5,398 nt of DNA from Chloroflexota bacterium (GTDB lineage Bacteria; Chloroflexota; UBA6077; JACCZL01). This document shows, one piece after another, positions 1 to 4,391 of this stretch. Location: assembly GCA_013695975.1 (NCBI GenBank), contig JACCZL010000762.1, forward strand, positions 1-5,398, read 5' to 3'. The first letter of the stretch is position 1; the number at the start of each line of letters is the position of its first letter. The translations under genes and the position numbers were made by a program. Below the pieces are notes generated by a model. The model was not told where the DNA came from, did not search any database, and worked only from the letters and a program-made list of their open reading frames with translations.

Positions 1-500
1 ATGAGGTTGAAGGGAAAGAAGAAGAGGACGCCGCCGAGCGCCGAGTACAGCAGCAGCGTCAGCAGGTTGGCCCCGCTGAAGGTCGAGGAGCGGAAGAGGT
101 CGAGCGGCATCATCGGCGCGCGAGCCCACGCCTCCCTGGCGACGAAGCCGATCAGGCCGGCGGCGCCGACCGCCACGGCGCCAAGCACCAGCGGATGGGT
201 CCATCCCAGCGTCGACGATTCGATCAGGCCATAGACGATCCCGCCGAGTCCGACGACCGCCAGGGCCGCGAGGAGGAGGGCGTAAGCCTCGACCACCCAC
301 TGCGCGTCGGCGACCGACGCGTTCAGGTCCGCCTGGAGGATCGGCAGGGCAACGTTGACAACCGTGCCGTCGATGAAGGCCATGCTCGACCCGAGGATCG
401 TCGCCGCCAGGACCCACGGCCCGACCCCTTCAGCGCACGCTGCCACGTCCGGCGCGGCCCGCACCACCCCCTCGTCACACGGCGGCTTGACGACCGTCAC
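1..500 (-). CDS. MFS transporter, DHA2 (EmrB/QacA-like) type, 3' end outside window, with apparent internal deletion
   Basis: Membrane drug or metabolite efflux protein of the 14-helix DHA2 group, by resemblance; substrate unknown. It starts at GTG 500-498, which overlaps the TGA (499-497) of the upstream channel gene, so translation is probably coupled. The 166 residues visible run to the left edge without a stop. Helix 1 is residues 28-53 (PWVLAATILGSSMAFIDGTV, then VNVALP), with the family's D44-G45-T46 motif. Helix 2 begins at QWVVEAYALLLAAL (67-80). The reading then passes straight into VVGLGGIVYGLIE (82-94), which in relatives belongs to helix 7. Helix 8 is near 104-121, and MMPLDLFRSSTFSGANLLTL (130-149) matches the downstream family pattern. 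The motif A loop (GDRxGRR type) and helices 3-6 are missing, about 145 residues from memory of the family. The frame is intact. The family is clear; whether the product works is doubtful. Confidence 0.85.
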   Translation of the reverse strand, partial: MTVVKPPCDEGVVRAAPDVAACAEGVGPWVLAATILGSSMAFIDGTVVNVALPILQADLNASVADAQWVVEAYALLLAALAVVGLGGIVYGLIESSTLGWTHPLVLGAVAVGAAGLIGFVAREAWARAPMMPLDLFRSSTFSGANLLTLLLYSALGGVLFFFPFNL

Positions 501-1636
501 TCTCGTCGATCCCCGTCGGTGGCTGCCCGCCCACGGGCGCGCGCGTCCTCGAAGCCCCAGGCCGTCGTCCGCCAGATATCGTCGCTCTCGGCCGGAGTCC
601 AGGGCGGCAGTGGCATCAGCAGATGGCTCGACAGTGCCTCAACGTAGGGCTCGTACTTGCGGCGGAGCTGGGCCAGACGCTCGTGCGTCGCCTCGTCGTC
701 CGCGTCCGGCAGACCGGCCTGCCCGAGTTGGGCGCGCTGCTCAGCGGGCGGAGGCGGGGGCGGCCGACCGACCACCCGCGCGCCGAACGCCGTCCGAAAG
801 ATCTGCCCCAGGTCGCCGGCGGCGTGGCTGGCCATGGCGAATGTCAGCCTCGCCTGCGGCACGGCCGGGCCCTTGCCGCGGGAGATCACGATCGCACAGG
901 TGTCGAGGATCGTCGTCAGCGCCGCGACCCACGACTGCTGCTCGTGCTGGGAGCGGAAGTAGGCCAGGACCGGAAAGGAGAGATGGCTCTCGAGCAGGTC
1001 GGCCGCCCAGCGCTCCCACTCGGCCAGCAGGTCCCTGAGTGACGCCATCGTCTCGTCATCCTCCGCGTGGCGGCGGAGCAGCTCGACCGCGCTCGGCGGC
1101 GAGCCGGCCCGCGCGTCGAGGAGCGAGACGTTGATCTCGCGTCGCGAGAACGTGCTGTTGAGGCTCGGTAAGTACCCGATGATCATCGCCAGGAACGCGA
1201 ATCCGGTCCCGGCCTCCACGACCGCCACCCCTCGCCCGAGCGGATTGATGGGCACGACATCGCCGAAGCCGAGCGTGAAGAACGTGACGCCGCTGTGGTA
1301 GAGAACCGCGCCGAACCCCGGGCTGCCCTCCGGGGCCGTCATCTCCGAGCCCAGTCCCCAGTGGAGCAGGGCAAAGCCGAGCACGAGCGACTCCGCCCAG
1401 ATGGCGAGCAGCATCAGCAGCGAGAGCGGGCCGAAGAAGCTCAAGAACGTCTCGCGGCCCTGTGCGTGCCGAATGCGTTGAGCGGCCGTTGCCCACGGTC
1501 CCCAGGTAAGGCGGTAGAACAGCGCCGTCAGCCGTCGCGACCGCGCCACCCGCCGCGGCAGGATGACCGTCTCGAACGCCTCCCACACGACCACGACGAT
1601 CAGGAGGAGGCCGATTGGGGCTGCCAGGACGGAAAT
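497..1636 (-). CDS. Potassium-type ion channel (Ion_trans_2) with long cytoplasmic C-terminal region
   Basis: Predicted cation channel in the cytoplasmic membrane. With the start at ATT 1636-1634 it has 379 residues. Helix 1 is residues 3-18, followed by EAFETVILPRR, a segment I recognise from related bacterial channels. A long hydrophobic stretch lies at 64-94, a pore loop at 108-129 with the potassium selectivity signature T121-L-G-F-G-D126, and the inner helix at 135-159. One filter per chain implies a tetramer. Residues 160-379 are soluble and rich in charged residues, with six consecutive prolines at 292-297. I recognise no RCK, TrkA or cyclic-nucleotide domain there. The start is inferred: a stop (TAG 1657-1655) limits the frame, no ATG or TTG lies between it and GTG 1594, and that GTG would destroy helix 1. 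GGAGG sits 7 bases before ATT. If ATT is rejected, the CDS is 497-1594 (365 residues). The stop overlaps the transporter start. Confidence 0.9.
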   Translation of the reverse strand: MSVLAAPIGLLLIVVVVWEAFETVILPRRVARSRRLTALFYRLTWGPWATAAQRIRHAQGRETFLSFFGPLSLLMLLAIWAESLVLGFALLHWGLGSEMTAPEGSPGFGAVLYHSGVTFFTLGFGDVVPINPLGRGVAVVEAGTGFAFLAMIIGYLPSLNSTFSRREINVSLLDARAGSPPSAVELLRRHAEDDETMASLRDLLAEWERWAADLLESHLSFPVLAYFRSQHEQQSWVAALTTILDTCAIVISRGKGPAVPQARLTFAMASHAAGDLGQIFRTAFGARVVGRPPPPPPAEQRAQLGQAGLPDADDEATHERLAQLRRKYEPYVEALSSHLLMPLPPWTPAESDDIWRTTAWGFEDARARGRAATDGDRRE

Positions 1637-1643
1637 GAGTGTG

Positions 1644-1648
1644 CCTCC
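1644..1648 (-). promoter_or_regulatory. Ribosome binding site pointing to an ATT start for the channel gene
   Basis: The minus strand reads GGAGG here, then seven bases, then ATT at 1636-1634. No comparable purine tract lies just before the GTG codons at 1594 or 1588, where the minus strand reads CTGATCGTC. This site therefore decides the start in favour of ATT, and the protein it predicts keeps the first membrane helix. The spacing is ordinary; the start codon is rare. Confidence 0.6.
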
Positions 1649-1655
1649 AGTCTGC

Positions 1656-1678
1656 TAGGGCACCCTACCCGGGTCGGG
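1656..1678. promoter_or_regulatory. Two overlapping palindromes upstream of the channel gene
   Basis: TAGGG-CA-CCCTA (1656-1667) is a perfect 5-bp inverted repeat. CCCTACCCGGGTCGGG (1663-1678) is a 16-base palindrome with a single mismatched pair, and the two share CCCTA. They lie 20 to 42 bases before the proposed ATT start and just upstream of its ribosome binding site, a position suited to an operator or a leader hairpin. No regulator can be named. In GC-rich DNA short palindromes also arise by chance. Confidence 0.35.
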
Positions 1679-2013
1679 ATATCTGGACCGGGGCGGGAGC
1701 TGGGGTCGGAGCGGCCGCGCGGCACTCGTCTGCGTGTGGACCTCGACAGCCGTCCCGACCTCCCGCGCCGAGCGCTTTCCCCCATCATGCGGAGCGCCAA
1801 CCGGGCCGCCCACTCTTCGGGCCCCGGTGGTCGTCCGCTCGCACAGGCGGGCTTTCAGTCATAACCCCCAAGGATACCGCCCGGGACCACGACCAACATC
1901 GGCAATATGAGTAGGCGCCGACCCAGCCGAACGGGTAGGCGACCCACGGACGACGTCACCCGGCTGTCGCTGGGCCGAAGCTCGGGCTGTCCTGCCGGAT
2001 CGATCCAGGTTGA

Positions 2014-2044
2014 GCGATAATCGCCTTACGAGACCACGATCTCG
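2014..2044 (+). promoter_or_regulatory. Candidate -10 box within a palindrome, and leader hairpin, for the Uma2 gene
   Basis: GCGAT-A-ATCGC (2014-2024) is a perfect inverted repeat that contains GATAAT (2016-2021), five of six bases matching the bacterial -10 consensus. No good -35 box is seen 16 to 18 bases upstream. A second inverted repeat, CGAGA-CCACGA-TCTCG (2029-2044), would fall at or just after the transcription start implied by that box, giving a leader of about 40 bases. An operator overlapping the promoter is plausible but unproven. Confidence 0.35.
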
Positions 2045-2057
2045 GCGATCCGATGGC

Positions 2058-2063
2058 GGGAGG
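2058..2063 (+). promoter_or_regulatory. Ribosome binding site fixing the Uma2 start
   Basis: GGGAGG ends six bases before ATG 2070. An in-frame TTG at 2010 would add 20 residues, but it lies just before the GATAAT palindrome and has no comparable purine tract. ATG 2070 is therefore preferred. Confidence 0.75.
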
Positions 2064-2069
2064 CACGGC

Positions 2070-2690
2070 ATGGAGACCGCGGTTCAGACACGGCAGGCCC
2101 CGGTCGAGGCGAGCGGGCTGCCCCTGGTCATTCGCCTTGGACCGGTGATCGAGCTCTCCGAGGATCAATTCTTCGCGCTCTGCCAGATCAATCGGGAGTT
2201 GCGAATCGAGCGCAACGCCCAGGGGGAGCTGCTGCTCATGCCGCCAGCGGGATCAGAAACGGGCGGGCGCAACGCCGGTATCACCGGGCAACTGTGGCTC
2301 TGGGCCGGCCGCGGCGGCGCCGGCCTCACCTTCGACTCCTCGGCCGGGTTCACGCTGCCGAACGGGGCCGTGCGCTCCCCGGACGCCTCGTGGATCGCCC
2401 GCCGACGCTGGGACCAGGTTCCGACCGAGCGGCGGGACACGTTCGCCCCGATCTGCCCCGACTTCGTCCTCGAGCTTCGCTCGCCGTCGGATACGCTGCA
2501 CGACCTGCAGGCCAAGATGGTCGAGTACCTCGCCAACGGCGCCCGCCTCGGCTGGCTACTCGACCCGCCCACCCGACACGTCTATATCTACCGTCCCGAC
2601 GCGCCGGTCGAACGCCTGGAGGACCCCGAGAGCGTGTCGGGCGATCCGATCCTGCCCGGCTTCGTCCTGGACGTCCGCGAAGTCTGGTAG
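2070..2690 (+). CDS. Uma2 family (DUF820) PD-(D/E)XK endonuclease-like protein
   Basis: A 206-residue protein, a normal full length for this family. Uma2 proteins have a restriction-endonuclease-like fold; their biological role is unsettled, and they are often present in many copies in cyanobacteria, Chloroflexota and Deinococcus relatives. Visible signatures, in order, are a short N-terminal segment ending in ELSEDQFFALC (28-38), E53-L-L-L-M-P-P, G65-G-R-N68, the strand SSAGFTLPNGA (90-100), RSPDASW (102-108) with the predicted metal-binding D105, then PDFVLELRSPSD (130-141) with E135, DLQAKM (145-150) with K149, and NGARLGWLLDP (156-166) followed by VYIYRP. The nuclease core appears intact, so this is probably not a pseudogene. 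It stands alone on the plus strand and converges on the regulator gene, with 52 bases between the stops. I see no partner toxin, methylase or transposase. Confidence 0.95.
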   Translation: METAVQTRQAPVEASGLPLVIRLGPVIELSEDQFFALCQINRELRIERNAQGELLLMPPAGSETGGRNAGITGQLWLWAGRGGAGLTFDSSAGFTLPNGAVRSPDASWIARRRWDQVPTERRDTFAPICPDFVLELRSPSDTLHDLQAKMVEYLANGARLGWLLDPPTRHVYIYRPDAPVERLEDPESVSGDPILPGFVLDVREVW

Positions 2691-2742
2691 CGCCCCGGCT
2701 ACGCCGCGACCCGCGTGCGATGACGCCCGCGCCGTCGAGCCC

Positions 2743-3375
2743 CTACAACACGACCAGACCGCGGCGGGCGCCGAGGTGGACGGCCTCAGTGCGGCTGCCA
2801 GCGCCGAGCTTGGCAAGGATCGCCGCGACGTGAAACTTGACGGTGTGCTCGCTGATCTGGAGACGCGCCGCGATCGTCTTGTTGGCGAGCCCCTGGGCGA
2901 CGAGCTGGAGCACTTCGTGCTCGCGCCCGGTCAGCTCCTCGGCGTCGACCGACGCGGCGGCCGTGGCAACCCCAGCCCGCGCAAGCAGATGGCTCCCGAG
3001 CGTCGGGTCGATCGCCAGCAGCCCGTTCGCCACGGCGCGAACCGCCGCCACCAGCGCGTCTCCGTCCGCAAAGCGTGGGACGTAGCCCCAGGCACGACCC
3101 GCGAGCTCGGCCGACAGTCGCTCGTCGCCGGCAATTGGACCAAGGATCACCAGGCCCGGTCCCGTCACGCCAGGACCGAACGTTCCCCAATCGCCAGGAT
3201 CGAGGCTTGACTCGGCATCGACGACGGCCACGTCGAGCGCCGTCCACAGCTCGCCGCCGACTCCAGCGAGCCGCTCCGCCTCCCCGACCACCTCGCAGTC
3301 GTCCGCCGCGGCGAGCAATGCCCGCAACCCAGCCCGCACCGCCGGCAACGAGGACACGACAAAGATTCGGATCAT
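2743..3375 (-). CDS. LuxR/NarL-type response regulator with degenerate receiver domain
   Basis: A DNA-binding transcription regulator of 210 residues. The C-terminal GerE-type helix-turn-helix is fully canonical: L148-T-G-R-E152, then VLQLVAQGLANKTIA (155-169), then SEHTVKFHV (175-183). The N-terminal 120 residues fold like a receiver (MIRIFVVSS at the start, RAVANG near 113-118), but the active site is eroded. The acidic pair after strand 1 is S8-S9, the conserved Thr/Ser after strand 4 is G79 (VILGP), and the strand 5 lysine is replaced in GYVPRF (97-102). Only the acceptor-type D53 (VAVVDAES) remains. Normal phosphorylation is therefore unlikely. ATG 3375 is chosen because the receiver fold starts there; a longer frame to 3489 adds a tail that lies over the upstream protease gene. 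It is the last gene of a minus-strand run, 52 bases after the second protease. I see no histidine kinase. Confidence 0.95.
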   Translation of the reverse strand: MIRIFVVSSLPAVRAGLRALLAAADDCEVVGEAERLAGVGGELWTALDVAVVDAESSLDPGDWGTFGPGVTGPGLVILGPIAGDERLSAELAGRAWGYVPRFADGDALVAAVRAVANGLLAIDPTLGSHLLARAGVATAAASVDAEELTGREHEVLQLVAQGLANKTIAARLQISEHTVKFHVAAILAKLGAGSRTEAVHLGARRGLVVL

Positions 3376-3427
3376 CTGCCACGCACCAGCAGAGCTCCCC
3401 TCTCCTGTCCCCTGACGCTGCACCCTG

Positions 3428-4321
3428 CTACGCCGCCCGGCGAGCCGGCTCGACCGGCTCGGCGACGATCTCCCACGGGGCACCGCCACGCAGGAGGCCC
3501 AGCCGGATTGGTCCGTCGGCGTGGGTCGCCAGGGCGTTGAGCAGGCCGTCCGCGCCCTCGAGAGCGTGGCCGTCCAGCGCCACCAGGATGTCGCCGACCA
3601 TCAGTCCAGACCGTTCGGCGACCCCGCTGGCCGAGACGCCCACCACGAGGGCTGCTCGACCGGAGGTGATCGGCGCTCGGGTCGCCAGGGCCGGCGCCAG
3701 CTCGACCTCGCGCACCTCGATGCCAAGGACCATGCGGCTCGGGTGACCGGCGACCAGACGCTCAACCAGGTGGCTCGGCACCGCCAGGGCAAGCCCTCCC
3801 GCGACCATCGCGTTGATGCCGACGACCCGGCCGCGCGCGTCGGTCAGCGGGCCGCCCGAATTGCCCGGTCCGAGCAGCACGTCGGCACGGATCAGCTCGC
3901 GTGCCTGGACCGGACCGCCCTCGGGCAGCGCCGCGCTAACCACGCCGATCGTCACCGCGCAGCGGACACCGAACGGATGCCCCACCGCCAGCAGGAGCTC
4001 GCCGACCCGCAGGGCTCGAGCATCGCCGACCGCGACGGCCGGCAGATCCGTGGCGGGTATCTTCAACTGCGCCAGATCGTTCCGAGGGTCTCGCGCCACG
4101 ACGTCCGCGTCGAAGCGGCGTCCGTCGGCCAGGGTCACCTCGGCACGGTCGTCCATGACGACGTGATGGTTCGTCACGATGGTCCCGTCCGAGCGCCAGA
4201 CGGTCCCCGCCCCGCCCCCGCGACCCCGCGACCGTACCTCGGCGACGCTGGCGCACACCCGTTCCGCCACCGCCGCCGCCGCCGTCCCGACATCGCCCGT
4301 CGGAAGCGTCTGCTGAGTCAT
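3428..4321 (-). CDS. HtrA/DegP-like serine protease with C-terminal PDZ domain, no signal peptide
   Basis: An S1C-family trypsin-like protease of 297 residues. The catalytic triad is complete: H53 in VTNHHVV, D82 in DPRNDLAQLK and S155 in GPGNSGGPL. GHPFG (114-118) and GINAMVAGGLALAVPSHLV (168-186) are typical substrate-pocket and last-strand segments. A PDZ domain covers roughly 195-290, with SGVAERSGLMVGDILVALDG at 232-251. The N-terminus (MTQQTLPTGDVGTAAAAVAE) is neither a Sec signal nor a membrane anchor, whereas most HtrA proteins act outside the cytoplasmic membrane, so a cytoplasmic location is inferred. ATG 4321 is chosen because GAGGGAG precedes it by seven bases; the upstream in-frame ATG at 4369 lies in the loop of an inverted repeat and lacks a binding site. 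It follows the other protease gene by 70 bases and precedes the regulator by 52. It is paralogous to the 4392-5309 product but clearly diverged. Confidence 0.95.
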   Translation of the reverse strand: MTQQTLPTGDVGTAAAAVAERVCASVAEVRSRGRGGGAGTVWRSDGTIVTNHHVVMDDRAEVTLADGRRFDADVVARDPRNDLAQLKIPATDLPAVAVGDARALRVGELLLAVGHPFGVRCAVTIGVVSAALPEGGPVQARELIRADVLLGPGNSGGPLTDARGRVVGINAMVAGGLALAVPSHLVERLVAGHPSRMVLGIEVREVELAPALATRAPITSGRAALVVGVSASGVAERSGLMVGDILVALDGHALEGADGLLNALATHADGPIRLGLLRGGAPWEIVAEPVEPARRAA

Positions 4322-4328
4322 CGCTGTT

Positions 4329-4335
4329 CTCCCTC
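4329..4335 (-). promoter_or_regulatory. Ribosome binding site of the second protease gene
   Basis: The minus strand reads GAGGGAG, seven bases before ATG 4321. It begins three bases after the end of the upstream inverted repeat, so a folded hairpin would stand immediately next to the ribosome landing site. This decides ATG 4321 over the in-frame ATG at 4369. Confidence 0.7.
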
Positions 4336-4338
4336 TCG

Positions 4339-4387
4339 GTAGACGGTAGACGGGAGGGCGTATCCCCATCGCCTGTCTACCGTCTAC
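4339..4387. repeat. Long inverted repeat made of doubled heptamers, between the two protease genes
   Basis: GTAGACGGTAGAC (4339-4351) and GTCTACCGTCTAC (4375-4387) are perfect 13-base inverse complements around a 23-base loop. One mismatch and two further pairs extend the stem inward. Each arm is itself a tandem of a GTAGACG-type heptamer. In the operon direction the hairpin begins four bases after the stop of the first protease and ends three bases before the next ribosome binding site. No T-run follows on the minus strand, so it does not look like a standard intrinsic terminator. An mRNA-processing or stabilising hairpin, an attenuator, or a dispersed REP-like repeat all fit. Confidence 0.85.
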
Positions 4388-4391
4388 GTCT

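Larger units (their letters stand above)
1637..2069. other. Non-coding divergent intergenic region (433 bp)
   Basis: This lies between the minus-strand channel gene and the plus-strand Uma2 gene. Open frames exist on both strands, but their translations are arginine-, proline- and serine-rich, resemble no family I know and lack a convincing ribosome binding site, so I call none. Structure is concentrated at the two ends: palindromes next to the channel gene (1656-1678), and a GATAAT box with a hairpin next to the Uma2 gene (2014-2044). Between them is an imperfect direct repeat, GTAGGCGCCGACCCA (1911-1925) and GTAGGCGACCCA (1935-1946). I see nothing definite in 1680-1900. Confidence 0.6.

Noticed and set aside
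355..1038. Long plus-strand open frame opposite the channel gene
   Set aside because: Its translation is arginine-, alanine- and proline-rich low-complexity sequence with no family likeness, and the minus strand codes for a recognisable channel there. It is a frame left open by high GC.
2010..2069. TTG start for the Uma2 gene at 2010
   Set aside because: It would place the GATAAT palindrome and hairpin in coding sequence and has no ribosome site. ATG 2070 has GGGAGG at six bases and gives the usual family length.
1859..2071. 70-codon minus-strand frame upstream of the Uma2 gene
   Set aside because: No family likeness, no convincing ribosome site, and it covers the likely promoter and leader of the Uma2 gene.
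2691..2742. Bidirectional terminator between the convergent Uma2 and regulator genes
   Set aside because: The 52-base gap shows no clear stem followed by a T-run on either strand.
3376..3489. N-terminal extension of the regulator to 3489
   Set aside because: The added 38 residues are Arg/Ser/Gly-rich and overlap the protease coding region. The receiver fold begins at ATG 3375.
3521..4342. 273-codon plus-strand open frame opposite the second protease
   Set aside because: The minus strand carries a full HtrA catalytic triad and PDZ domain. The plus-strand product is arginine-, histidine- and aspartate-rich antisense of that protein.
4322..4369. N-terminal extension of the second protease to ATG 4369
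   Set aside because: That ATG lies in the loop of the inverted repeat and lacks a binding site, while ATG 4321 has GAGGGAG at seven bases. The extension also has no signal peptide.
4339..4387. Intrinsic terminator between the protease genes
   Set aside because: The stem is strong, but no run of T follows it on the minus strand; the sequence after it is the purine-rich ribosome site of the next gene.
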